Assembly (NCBI GenBank): GCA_963971575.1
Contig: OZ020616.1
Coordinates: forward strand, 3,616,924 to 3,680,923
DNA: 64,000 bases
Direction of reading: 5' to 3'
Source of the DNA: Liopterus haemorrhoidalis
Taxonomy: Eukaryota > Arthropoda > Insecta > Coleoptera > Dytiscidae
The notes under the pieces are model-generated. The model did not search any database and was not told where the DNA came from. It saw only the letters and a program-made list of their open reading frames with translations. Position numbers and translations under genes: made by a program. This document shows positions 42,274-55,500 of the stretch, one piece after another. Within the stretch, counting starts at the first letter, position 1. Each line of letters opens with the position of its first letter.

Positions 42274-45200
42274 ATGAGAGCGAAGGGAGTGTTAGGAATT
42301 TTTTGCCTACTGCTAGTCAGTATATGGGCGAAAGATGACAAAAAAGAGAAAGATAAAGAAGTAGGAACTGTCGTAGGAATTGATTTAGGAACAACATATT
42401 CATGGTAAGTGTACTTTTAATTTAAAATTTTTAAAGTTTACAGTATTTTAGAGAAGACCAATATGGCAGGTGTTTCTTTCTTTGCTTTTTCAATTTATCT
42501 ACTAAATTAGGAACTTGTGTATGATAGAGGTACCATTATTTCAATTTAATCCATCATTTAGATTATCAAATAAGTTTGCGTCGTGTTTTTACAATTCAAA
42601 TTAAAACATTACGTTAAATAAATTAAAGAAAGCCATGCAGAGAAGCAGTGTGTTACAGAAGTATTGAACGCATTTGGTTATATTTGTTATTTATGCTTGA
42701 TGAGCTCGCATTCATTTCTTGCATCAGGTTTTACACGATTTCATTTCTGAAGAAATTTATGCTATAGAGAAGTATAGTCTATTCCAAATATTTAAGCGCA
42801 ACTAAATTAAATTTTTATTTTTATAATTTGTCACAAGCTCACTTTTTAACGATTGAAGCATTTACCAAACAAAATGATCAAAAGCCTCATTTAAAAGTTA
42901 AGTTATTAGTTTTCAAAATCTAATCCCGTTTATATCAAAGAAACAGATTATATAGCCTATTTTTTTGAAGCGAAACTAGATTTTGAAAGTTTTACTGTTA
43001 GTAAGGCTTTTGATAATTTTGTTAAGCAAAATCCCACTTCTCCTTTAAGGATGCAATGTGTGAAAATTCACACTTCACATCAATTTTTTTTAATAAATAT
43101 TACTTTTGATTTTAGTTGTCATTTTTTTTTTGTCAATTGTGATTACCCAAAGATAAAAAATTCATAATCAATCGGAGATAAAAATAGACTATTCAATCCT
43201 ATTACATATATTTTTTCCTGAGTCGTTTTTGAAACTTGTCAATAATTGAACCTTGTCGTTTAGCGTTAACAAGACAGCTATTTGCTTAATCGTCTTTACC
43301 TAATATTATGTTGGACTTTATTACAATTCCTTCATAATATTTATTTATTTTTCTCTTTTCCAGTGTTGGTGTATACAAAAATGGTCGTGTAGAAATTATT
43401 GCAAACGATCAAGGTAATCGTATCACCCCATCTTACGTAGCATTCACTCCAGACGGTGAACGTCTTATCGGAGATGCTGCAAAGAATCAGCTTACGACAA
43501 ACCCAGAAAACACCGTCTTCGACGCTAAACGTTTGATCGGTCGTGAATGGTCCGATACCACAGTACAACACGATGTTAAATTCTTCCCATTCAAAGTCAT
43601 TGAGAAAAATTCCAAACCACATATTTCTGTACAAACAAGTCAAGGAGATAAAGTATTTGCACCCGAAGAAATTTCCGCTATGGTTTTAGGAAAAATGAAG
43701 GAAACTGCTGAAGCGTATCTCGGCAAGAAAGTTACACATGCTGTAGTTACCGTACCTGCTTATTTCAATGATGCTCAACGTCAAGCTACTAAAGATGCTG
43801 GTACTATCGCTGGGTTGAACGTTATGAGAATTATCAATGAACCAACTGCTGCCGCTATTGCTTATGGTCTTGATAAGAAAGACGGAGAGAAGAATGTTTT
43901 GGTATTCGATTTGGGAGGCGGTACTTTTGATGTATCTCTCTTGACCATTGACAACGGTGTATTTGAGGTAAACACATTTGTTTAAATACATGCATTTCAG
44001 GTTTTAATTGTTTTCTTATTTTATTACAGGTAGTAGCAACAAATGGTGATACCCATCTTGGTGGTGAAGATTTCGATCAGCGTGTTATGGATCACTTCAT
44101 CAAACTATACAAGAAGAAGAAGGGTAAGGATATCCGTAAAGACAACAGGGCTGTTCAGAAGCTGCGTCGTGAAGTTGAGAAGGCGAAGCGTGCTCTTTCA
44201 TCCAGTCACCAAGTCAGGATTGAAATTGAATCTTTCTTCGAAGGAGACGATTTCTCTGAAACTTTAACTCGTGCCAAGTTTGAAGAATTGAACATGGTAA
44301 GAAATCACATTAATATGTTAAATTAACATTTCAGCATTTTACTGTGCCGCTTTGCAAACATTTTATGAAACTTACTAATGCTAAAATTTACTTGTGCCAT
44401 CTGTTGATGAAAAGTTGAACTACTGAACTTTTAAAAACCATATTTTTTCAAGGGTTAGGGATTTGAGAAAAACAAAAGTGCACTGTTTTACCAATTGAAA
44501 TAGAATAGAAGTACTTTTAAAAGAATAGTAACCTGAATTGCAAAAGAAATTAAAATCAACACAGGACATTTTGAAAACTCAACAAATTTAACTTGCAATT
44601 TTAAATACGCATCCTCACAACAGTGAATATGTAGTTGTTTAAATTAAAATATATCAAAATCCATTTTTACCGACCTCCAACATATATAAAGGAGGTATTG
44701 TGACGATTTTGACATTTCGAGATTTTGATGGATCTCCACGAATTGAGGTCCCTACATAACGTTTTGACTATTTTTAGCATGATGTCTGTCGGTCTATCTG
44801 TCTGTCCGTCCGTCTAGATATAATTAGATTAAATGAAAGTTAGATATAATTCAATTAAATGAATTAGCAAATATATTATTACAATAAATACTTTATTTTT
44901 CAGGATTTGTTCCGTTCCACAATGAAACCAGTACAAAAAGTAATTGAAGATGCAGATATGAACAAAAAGGACGTACATGAAATCGTATTAGTTGGTGGTT
45001 CAACTAGAATTCCAAAAGTACAACAACTCGTTAAAGATTTCTTCGGTGGAAAGGAACCATCCCGTGGTATTAATCCTGATGAAGCTGTTGCTTACGGTGC
45101 TGCTGTACAAGCTGGAGTACTCTCCGGTGAACAAGACACTGATGCTATCGTACTTTTGGATGTTAACCCACTTACCATGGGTATCGAAACTGTTGGTGGT

Positions 45201-46589
45201 GTAATGACTAAATTAATTCCACGTAACACTGTTATCCCAACAAAGAAATCGCAGATCTTCTCTACGGCTTCTGATAATCAACATACCGTTACAATCCAGG
45301 TTTATGAAGGTGAAAGACCGATGACTAAAGACAACCATCTTCTTGGTAAATTCGATCTTACTGGTATTCCACCTGCGCCAAGAGGCATTCCACAAATTGA
45401 AGTTACATTTGAAATTGATGCTAACGGTATTTTGCAAGTGTCAGCCGAAGACAAAGGTACAGGAAATAGGGAGAAGATTGTTATTACGAATGATCAGAAT
45501 CGTTTGACACCTGAAGATATTGACAGGATGATTAAGGATGCGGAGAAGTTCGCTGATGATGATAAGAAATTGAAGGAACGTGTTGAAGCTCGTAATGAAT
45601 TGGAAAGTTATGCTTATTCTTTGAAGAACCAACTTCAAGATAAGGATAAACTTGGTTCAAAGGTGTGTATTTTCCCTTTTTTTTTTGTTTACTAATTTTT
45701 AGAGTTTCGTATGTATAACTGAAAAACCATATTGTCATGTGTCTGTCTATCTCTATGGTAGATATTGTGGTTAAATGGTTGGAGCTATACTCTATTTTTT
45801 TTAAGAACGAATTAGATGGCGCTGCTAGCGCGGCCGGTTTCACACTGTATCAAATTAAAGTTTATATTTTAAAATTAAATAAATTTTGCGGTAAATTCAG
45901 ATTTGACGTTTCAAAATTAATGTTTTGAGACAAAAGTTGAGACAGAAATCTATTTTTCTATAGCGTAAACTTTTCCACGTTATTGCCCAATTATAAACAA
46001 GATCGAAATAGCTCCTATCTTGTCCACACTCCATTCTTTAAAAAAATGAAGTATAGCTATAATTCTGTTCGCAATTTTCTGAACCAAATGTGGTAACTGT
46101 AATGACTGTGTAAAAGTTCAAATTTTTCACTATTTTATAACGGGGATATCTGACAAGATTTGTTACATAAGTGCGTTATTATAATTTTAAAAAAATGTTC
46201 AGAATAGTGGTATTAGATTAATTAACGAAAAACATTTCCAAAAATTTCTTTATTTCAACAAAATGTACCATACAAAATACCCTGAAATGTATACAAATTC
46301 ATACTTCCCATTATTATTTTTGTAGCGAGTTATACCGTGATTTAAATTAATTAGAATAATTTTAAATTTTCAGGTATCTAGCGATGAGAAAACTAAGATG
46401 GAAGAAGCGATCGATGAGAAAATCAAATGGTTGGAAGACAACCAGGACACCGATTCAGAAGAATATAAGAAACAGAAGAAAGAATTAGAAGATATCGTAC
46501 AACCGATCATCGCTAAACTGTACCAGGGTGCAGGAGGTGCTCCACCACCACCAGCTGATGAAGACGAGGAATTAAAAGACGAGTTGTGA
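42274..46589 (+). CDS. Hsc70-3: BiP / GRP78, ER-lumenal Hsp70 chaperone
   Basis: Five coding exons (42274-42404, 43364-43967, 44030-44296, 44904-45662, 46374-46589) join in phase to 658 residues, the usual BiP length. The signal peptide is [19 protein letters not shown]. The nucleotide-binding domain has [14 protein letters not shown] (about 33-46), [12 protein letters not shown] (about 226) and [16 protein letters not shown] (about 358). The interdomain linker is LLDVNPL (about 418). The substrate-binding domain and helical lid follow, and the protein ends in the retrieval signal KDEL. BiP binds nascent and misfolded proteins in the ER with ATP-driven cycles and restrains the stress sensors. 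The promoter carries ERSE, ERSE-II and HSE sites, fitting stress induction. The start is the only Met that provides a signal peptide. Introns 2, 4 and 5 contain transposon fragments but the coding sequence is intact. Confidence 0.98.
43043..43087 (+). repeat. HINE family A solo 3' end in a BiP intron
   Basis: GCAATGTGTGAAAATTCACA followed by CTTCACATCAA is the terminal hairpin block of the family. Confidence 0.7.
44669..44816 (+). repeat. HINE family B 5' fragment in a BiP intron
   Basis: ACCGACCTCCAACATATATA through the conserved block to the first GTCTGTCC microsatellite units is present. The remainder of the element is missing. Confidence 0.75.
45779..46072. mobile_element. TIR MITE in BiP intron
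   Basis: The inverted ends are AGCTATACTCTATTTTTTTT and TTTAAAAAAATGAAGTATAG. Part of its interior (GAGACAGAAATC, GTAAACTTTTCCACGTT) recurs at 48898-48945. Confidence 0.65.
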
Positions 46590-47230
46590 GGAGAGGATTT
46601 ATAAAAGACTGATACTAAATGTTTCAAAGTGAGCACACACATATACTGTTCGTAAAACTGCTGTCCGATAACAAGTGCAAGTGTTAACGTGTTATTGGTT
46701 TATTCCAGTAAGCCTATTCGTCATATTTCAGTGTGTGTGTGTTTTAGAAAGACTATTATCGAGGGTGAATGTTAGTAGCAGTGTTATTTAAATTTTTTTA
46801 ATACCTAATCTGTAATTATTGTACGAAATCTATTATTGATGTGTTGAATTTTAAATTTGTGATCGTACTACTACATGAAATGATAAGTTACATTAATTTA
46901 TAGGGATATTCTGAATATAAACTGTTGAATCGGTGTTAAAATACAACAATTGATCAGATTTGTTAACATAATGGTTCTGTTAAAATAATGTTCGTTCAGA
47001 GTAACCCCTTTAAATAGTTAATGAATTTTATTATGATTTTTTTTTTACAATTCATACTTCATTAGAATAATTAGAAAAATTATTTATTTATATTCTAAAG
47101 AATATTTAATATTGAAAAATTTGAAATATTTAATAAATGTATAGGTAAATTTCATCTTTATTAATATGGACTGAAAGCAGGATGAAGTATACATTTAAAT
47201 AAATATTTTCCATTTATAGCACAAACTTGG
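46590..47230 (+). other. Hsc70-3: BiP 3' UTR
   Basis: This AT-rich sequence follows the stop without coding potential. AAATAAATATTTTCC near 47200 provides a plausible polyadenylation signal. Confidence 0.5.
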
Positions 47231-49013
47231 TTTTATTTTTTTATTCCGATAATTTTTTACCTTTGTTTATCCTATTCCTGTCAACCTAAACCTGTCACGT
47301 ATAAAAAATAATATAACAATTGAAACTATGGCTAAACCAGGGATTAGACTGCTACAACGTTACAAAATTTATTTGTAGATGTCAGCACATAACAATTTCA
47401 CTAAATAATTCAAGGATTATCAGTGGCTCTAAAACAATGGTGCGAGCTACCCATCTTCTAGTTTACTGACAAAACACTATGTTTCAAGAAACTCGCGCTA
47501 ATTAATAATGCCGCCTGTTTAGAACCATCGTATGTAAAACAAAACATGTGCGATGTAACGCGGTGTGACGCATGCACAGTTGTGTAGCAATTTATTCCCT
47601 GGTTATACCATCAGTCCGAATCATTAAAGGATTCTTCTTCACTTCAAGTTTATATTTAATCGACACTATAACACAACACAAATTATTATGGCGCTCCTTG
47701 ACAGCAAAGAATATGACAGTTAACACCAAAACAACTGTTGTGTTTCGTACCAGAGGCGTACTTACATTAATTCATTTTCAGACGACTTCATTTTAAAATA
47801 TTTCTCTTAATATATATATATTCTAAATTAATTTCAAATCTATTTATTCGCTGGCTTTTATATTCTAACATTATTTAAACATGTACCTCCGTTTTACTTA
47901 TTAGAAATAATAGGTAGTATTATCTGTCTCATTTTGTAATACGGAACTAACAGTAAAAGTTCATTTTTTATGTTGTACATTGATAATACATTTATAATAT
48001 TGTCATAGTATTGGTTCACACGGATACGCCAAAGTCTGTTTACACCACAACAGTCACCAAAGTAACCAGATTTATGGTCTATTTCAAAGTAGAAAAATGT
48101 GTGTAAGAAGAAGTGTGATTATTTATATTATTTAATTTTTCTCATATATTTTGTTATTATTTACATATTTAGACTTTTATTTATATTCTTGGCGTAGATT
48201 TTATGAAGAAAATTCGCCATGTAATTTGTTTTTACGCAGTTATATATTTTTTAGGTTATCTGACATAAATATTTTTTGACACTTGACAATTTACATATCA
48301 AGAGAGAGGACTAATGTGAGGCCAAAAGACAGCCCAGCTGATTGTGCCCAAAGAAGAAGTTATTGATATAATTTTTAGACCTTCATATATACATATATTT
48401 TTATTTACAATAATTATTTAAATAATAAACTTTTGCTCGATTTATTGTTTGTTTTATTGCGTTATTTAAACTCTTTTAGCCAAATCTCTCATTTTATACA
48501 TATGTATATAGTACATAATTTTTAAAATTTATATTTTTTTAACTTTTTCAAATTTTCCATTAAACTGAATTTATGTTGTATAAATAACGTAAGTGTATTA
48601 TCTGCCTTGTTTATTTCAATATCTTATAAACCTTTTTTATATTAAAAAAAAAAATCATTTGCTAACCCAGTTGCTACGCCCATGCCCTAGTTGTAACTTA
48701 TTTTAAATTTCCCGCTATACTGTATCTGATCAGTGTAAATCGTACTCGGTTCGCAGCGCTATCTACTTTTTTCTACTTTGAAATAGACCATAGTTTCGTA
48801 TTACAAATTGAGACAGATTATAATATATTCACTGTAAACTTAGTTTGTACGCCTTTGAGCTAATTTGAGTTAAAATAAATAGAGACAAAGAGAATAAGTT
48901 GAGACAGAAATCCATTTTTCTACAGTGTAAACTTTTCCACGTTCTTAACGAATTAAAAACAAGATTGAACAACACTGGAATAGAGTAATAAATATATTAT
49001 ATAAATAGAATTT
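47231..49013. other. Intergenic region with one MITE
   Basis: No gene was seen. 48074-48791 is a MITE with near-perfect 24-bp inverted ends (ATGGTCTATTTCAAAGTAGA at the left, TCTACTTTGAAATAGACCAT at the right). Confidence 0.6.
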
Positions 49014-49490
49014 ATTTACCGTATTTTTCTGCTTTTACGCAGAAAAATTGTCTTAAAATTGGGGTGCGTCTTATGGTCCCAAGGTATAGTACGGTGTTTA
49101 AAAAGTGTGCGATGTTAGTGTGGAATCAATTCAGAGCGCATAAAACAGAATCAACCAAGAAAATATAATAGAAATGAATACAGAATTAGCTGTCATTTCT
49201 GGAGGCCTTACAAATCAACGACAATCCTTGGATGTGTCGATTAATAAACCATTTAATAATTTTATGCGGGAAGAGTGGAACAAGCGAATGATAATGCCAA
49301 ATCACGATGCTACAGCAACAGAACGTATTAAACGGACGAAAATTGCAGAAGTACCTGGGTAAATAATTCATGGGAAGCTGTAAAAGAAAAGAAGATTATA
49401 AAGTCTTTCAAGAAATGCAGTATAATCAACGCATTGGATAGTATTGAAGATATTGACAACAACAGTTCAGCCGAAGATAATATCAATTTC
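49014..49490 (+). pseudogene. pogo/Tigger-like transposase remnant
   Basis: The region 49174-49360 reads MNTELAVISGGLTNQRQSLD, then VSINKPFNNFMREEWNKRM and ATERIKRTKIAEV. After a frame break it continues SWEAVKEKKIIKSFKKC and IINALDSIED. This is the C-terminal part of a pogo-type DDE transposase. Upstream, GGGGTGCGTCTTATGGTCCC is typical of the terminal region of such elements. It is degenerate and lies just 3' of the SMYD3-like gene. Confidence 0.8.
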
Positions 49491-49523
49491 CAAAAACTTT
49501 ATTTATGTTCTAATACAATTATT

Positions 49524-52500
49524 TTATAGATACACATCGTGATTACCTATCATATCAATTTCTTTAGAAACCTGATTTAAAAGTGGTAATAATGATTCTT
49601 TATATAGAGCATGATTTTTTCCGTGAGTGATAGACAGTATTTTGTCAGCTTCTTTGATGTATTTTAGTGCATCTGTCAATCCACCTTTAAACAGCATAAT
49701 TTTACCGATTTTCAGTAACAAAATTCCGACTAATGGATGAATTTCGCCATAATATTTCCTGTAACAAAATACAGTAAAAATAACAATAGAGACCATACAA
49801 TAATATTTAACAATGTCAAAAACAATTAAAGGTTTGAGTAATTAAACCATTTTACTATCATTCCGTTGAGGACTCCCTCCCCTTAAGTGCCAAAAATTAC
49901 GCCCGGAGATTTTTTTGCTATAATACCTGCCTAATAAATATGTAATACCCCCTTGGCTCATGTAATTTCTTCCCCGGAGAAAAACGTCTGAATTCAACAA
50001 TGCGTCAAACTGAAAACTGTACATTAAAAATAAAAATATGGATACGTTACGGTGCATGAAGTAAGATATGATAACATGAAAGTAATGATACGTGCAAAAT
50101 AGCTATTTATACACCAAGGGTGTTACTAAGATGATTACGCCCGGAGATAGACGTAATGTAGCCCGAGGGATGGATGTCGCTTGATGGGCGTAATCATCCA
50201 GTAACGCCAATGGTGTATACAAGGTTTTATATTTCTCTTCACATAAAATAAAAAGTAAAAATTAACAGTTATTTATACCTATCTGGTAGCCTATGACAAT
50301 AAACAGTTTATAGACAAAAACAAATGATTTTTTTTTATATTTAATGGCCTTTGCTGCTGTGGCAATCAACCAGGACAATTTTTATTTGAAAAAATTTCCA
50401 TACCTAAACGGGATTCGAACCCGGGACCTTCGCAACGCAGAGCACATGTGTTACCACTACGCTACGCCGGTCGGCATGATTTTGTTTAATCATTTAATTG
50501 CAGGGCTTCGAACCGTTATTTTTTTCGTTTCGGTTCAATTAAAAAAATAAATTTCAGTTCGGTTCCGATTTTCATTTCGGCAAAAATAACGGTTTTTTCG
50601 GTTTTTAGTTCAGTTCCGAGTGATAAATTTTTAAATGCTTTTATTTGTATCAGAAATTTATTTTCTACTATAATTTAGAAGAACATTTTATTCCTTATTT
50701 TGTAATAATCATACTAAGGCCGCTGCCAGGGGGGTTCTGGGCTTTCACCCCCCCCCCCCGAAATAATAGAAGCGCAATTTTTTTTTTACTTATCAGTTAA
50801 AAAAAGACGATTTTTTTCTGCTCATCAGTTTAAAAAATAATCTTAAATAAAATGTATTTTATTCCCATAATATACCATCCTATATTCCCCTCCCATCCTA
50901 TATTTTCACTCCCATAAACATTATCTGAACCGAAATAAACCGATATTTTTCTGCTCCGGTTTTCGTTCTGACAAAAATAACGATTTATTCGGTTTTCGGT
51001 TCAGTTCCGGTTCGAAGCCCTGTTTAATTGTCAGAATTATTTTACAATCACAATGAATCTTATAATATAAGAATTACCCGAATATATCGAGAAAAATGCA
51101 CAAAAAAGTTTGTTACCACTTAAGTCTAAAACAGAAATATGAAAAATAATACGAAACCTTTAGACCAGTGGTACTCAACTTGGTCCCTACCGCCCACTAG
51201 TGGGCGATAGGAATTTTTTGGTGGGCGGTAGGAGTTTTGTCCAATGCTGGCTACTTTCCATTTATTTTTAAATTTTATTGACGTTTTAAAAACATAGCAT
51301 TATTAACATAACATAAACATAGCAAAAAATTTCATAGCATTATTGAAAAACATTTTCATTAAGTTTTCATAAAATTCTTTACTGTTTATAGTTAAATTTC
51401 TCAAAATATACAATTTTTATCGCCCGCGCATAAGTTTAGTTCACTTTACGTCAAACTAAATGGCGCTAAATTTTCATTAAACCTCTACTCAAAAATTACG
51501 GGTAAGGGAAGTGTGGGTACTGTGTTACACAGGGTATTTTGTGACATCCAATGTGTTTAATAATAAGAGATGATGCAGTAAGTTGTTTTATAAAGATTTA
51601 GGCAGCTAAATTTTGCGAAAGTATTTGGTAAGTTATTATTATTATACAACAGGTGGGCGGTATGAAAAATTTTCTACCAATAGAGATGCTAAAGTGGGCG
51701 GTAGGTATGAAAAGGTTGAGCACCCCTGCTTTAGACTATGGTAAATATAAATAAAGTATCGGCCGTAAATGAGACTAATATATATTGAGGGCGTAATGGA
51801 TTCATAATGCTCCGGTTGTTATGCATATTTTTAAATATCTCGTATCCTAGGCATTATGAACAAATAACAACGAAGTGAAAAATAAAATGTCTAATGCATA
51901 ATTATATGAAAGCACCTTTATACACTAATGCATACAGAAATTGTGTGGGTACATTAATATGGGGACATACTGTACTATTATTATTATTATTATTATTTTT
52001 TTGTTATGTACTGGAAATTTACCTGAATCCTGGTAGCAACTGCTTGCCAATATCTTCAGCATACTCCCAATTTCCCATTTGAATGCAGGCTTCAAATGTC
52101 ATGTCCAGAGTCTTAACATGAAGTATGTTCAATGGGTGTAAAACACCCTGTTGCCGTTGTAGACACATTTTGCACACATCTAAATCTGATTTAATTAAGG
52201 TTAATAAGACGATAAAAAAATAATAAATGGAAGAAAAATTTCAGAGAATGCAGATAAGACAAATCAGATGCCTCACGAATTTAATAAGGAATCAAACAGG
52301 TCTGCAAATCAATATCGTGAAAACTAAAACCAAAAAATGATTGGAGAAACAATAGAACATGTAGATGATTTTGAAACCATGGGCAGTTTATCGCGTTCAA
52401 AAATAAAAATGAGAAAGAACTTGATCACAGAGTAACTCAAGCTTTGAATCAATATTGTTAAATTAAAAAAATACAGAAAGCTAATCTATCGCCAACTACT

Positions 52501-55500
52501 CTTAAGAACCTCCTAAACGGTGAAATATTATCAGTGTTTAAGTATGGATCTCAAACTTGGAAACTGACCAAGAAAACAAACAAAAGTTACTATAGATCAG
52601 TCGTTGAATCAATGCAGTTGGTCATTTTGCGTCATAACTTCAATGACAAACTTAGTGGCGAAAAAATAGCTAAATCGATTTTTTTTGCATGTGAATTATA
52701 GACTAATATTGCTCTTCATTCTTTTATTTTACTAAAGCATACCTTTTGAAGTCATTTAGTTTGTGTTCGATAGTCATTTTGAAGATACACATTTTAAAAG
52801 TGTTTATTTAATATAGGGACATTTGTATTAGTATCGCTAAATAAAACGATGTTTACATTTGACATTTTATAATAAGTTCTTATGTGTTTTGATACTTGTG
52901 TTCACATATCTAAATTATAGTAATTTCTAAAAACCTTTTTTATTTAGTTTGTTGTTTATTTAGCAGTTTTGTGTTTAGTTATATATTTTCTTATAGGTAT
53001 CTTATAGATTTCCATTTGATATTGTGTGTAGTGCATAGCTTTTTAGGTTAAATTCAACGTATTTCTATTTTCTTGCATATGATCACATATATCACATCAG
53101 CCTTTTTTAGGACTACTTAGCCTATTAGAATAGTTTTTTGTTTCTATTCTGTTCTTATTCTTATATTTTCATTTCATTACAAGTGACAGCGTACAAATAT
53201 TACATTCGTTAAATGGATGCTATGTAGACGTGTTAAATATGACGTCACAAAAACATGTGACCTTTCCAGTAACGCAACTGCACTGATTCGCCAACTACCC
53301 TATATGTCACAAACTTTTTTTTATTTTAATGGCTTTTGCTGCCGACCGGCGTAGCTTAGTGGTAACACAGGTGCACTACGTTGCTAAGGTTTCGGGTTCG
53401 AATCGCGTTCAGGCATGAACTTTCCAGAATATAGAATTATCCTGGATAATTGCCGAAGTAGCAAAGGACATGAAAACATTTTTAAAAAATGGCCGTTGCT
53501 ACTTTGGCAATTAGCCAGGACAATTCTATATTCTGAAAAGTTAATGCCTGAACGGGCACCTATTTATCAACGACACAAAAAAAAATCGAAATTTTTTGAA
53601 AAACAAACCTGATCAAAATTTTTTGCTGAACTATTCCGGTTCCGGTTTTTAGATTTTAAGATCAACCCCTCTGGGAAACAGAGTGGGGGACAAAAGTTTT
53701 TTGAAATATTTTTTGCAAAAATCCCATAAAATAAATTGATTTTTCACAAATAAAAATTTGCTTGTTGATCCACGTATTATGAGGTTTCAATCAAAATTTT
53801 AAAAAATTATATATTTTTTTATAAGCGGTTCACATTTGTAAGAACAAACTAAGAGGGGATTTTGTTTTCAATAGTTTGCACCTTTGAAGCTGTATGTCAT
53901 GTTGGTATTAAAAATGTCACTTTTTTAAAATGTCGATCCATTTGACATATGTCATAATGAAAAATGATATCTTAATTATAATGATCATAACCTTATCAAC
54001 CTAAAGTCGGTTTTACAGCGTAAGGAATATTTTTAATTGACATTTAAAGTCAGTAACACACCATAAAAGTAACCAAAATAACCAGATCTAGTGTGTTCTT
54101 ACAAAAGTGAACAGCTTATATTAAGTACATATAAGCTGTTCACTTTTGTAAGAACAAACTAAGAGGGAATTTTGTTTTCAATAGTTTGCACCTTTGAAGC
54201 TGTATGTCATGTTGGTATTAAAAATGTCACTTTTTTAAAATGTCGATCCATTTGACATATGTCATAATGAAAAATTATATCTTAATTATAATGATCATAA
54301 CCTTATCAACCTAAAGTCGGTTTTACAGCGTAAGGAATATTTTTAATTGACATTTAAAGTCAGTAACACACCATAAAAGTAACCAAAATAACCAGATCTA
54401 GTGTGTTCTTACAAAAGTGAACCGCTTATAATGTTTATATTTATCTCGGGATGTATTTTTTTGAACTCTCAGTATTCTTGAGATATATTGGTCAAGGAGT
54501 TGTATGACCATGCCAAATTTTAACTTTCTATGTTAAGCCGTTTACACTACAATTTCTACCGTACAGACAGACAGACACATGAGTGACGCTATAATTATAT
54601 TTTGTTTCTCTGTACACTTAAAATTATTATATTTTAAATTATTATTATGTGTTAATGTGTAACTGGCCTCATGGCTGTAGATCAACCAAATAAATAAATA
54701 AAAATAAAAAAGAAATAAGGGTTTTCTGGTGGTCATACCTACAAAACCCTAAAAAGGATACATGCGATATTCTTCATTTCATGTAGTTGCCAAGTAGTAA
54801 ATTCAACAACACCCTTATACCTAGTTTTAAATTCGTTATTAATATCTTCTCCGCAATGTTTGCATTGATGTTCTGTATCATCATTCACATTGTTCATATC
54901 AACCAGGGAGTCGCACAGCACGTTAGGGCAAATTGAGCTATGCATATATGACAATTGTTTTGAGTCCAAACACAGTGAACACTGGCATAAAAAGTAATAA
55001 CTCTGTTGCAAACTCGCTTGTCTTTCTTCTGGAGTATCAAGAAGATCAACGTAAGTTATAAAAACCTGAAATTATGAAGTAATACTTATTTTAATGTAAA
55101 AGAAGTATCTTTGATATATAAAATAGTTAACATACCTGGTTCCAATCAAGAGTTGGTAATGATTTCAATGTCCGAATATAAATGGTATTTCCTTGAAATA
55201 CAGCTAATGCATTCGGATTGCAAGAATGATCGATTATTGAAGCACCTAGGTATATTCCTGTACCAATTGTTGTCATTTCTGGATCCAGAATATTAAAACT
55301 ATTTACGCACATCTGAAAATTATACAAATAACAGATTTATAACATAATCATAATAATAAAAAAAAAAAAACTAATGGGGATACAGCTATGGTGTAGATAA
55401 AGAATACTTTGATCTGTATGACAAGCCGTTTCAACAATTATTACAATTTAAAAAGCTTAATAGTAATTATGTTTTGTTTAAATTTTAACTATTTCTCTTA

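Noticed and set aside
50341..50478. A possible tRNA gene on the minus strand
   Set aside because: A and B boxes are present, but the 5' and 3' ends do not pair as an acceptor stem and the sequence continues into a repeated tail shared with 53332-53560. It is a SINE.
54762..55065. A GC-AG intron at the end of this SMYD3 exon (ATC|GCATGT)
   Set aside because: It would fix the phase with a different acceptor, but the GT donor one codon later plus a one-base indel in the next exon gives a better match to the family.
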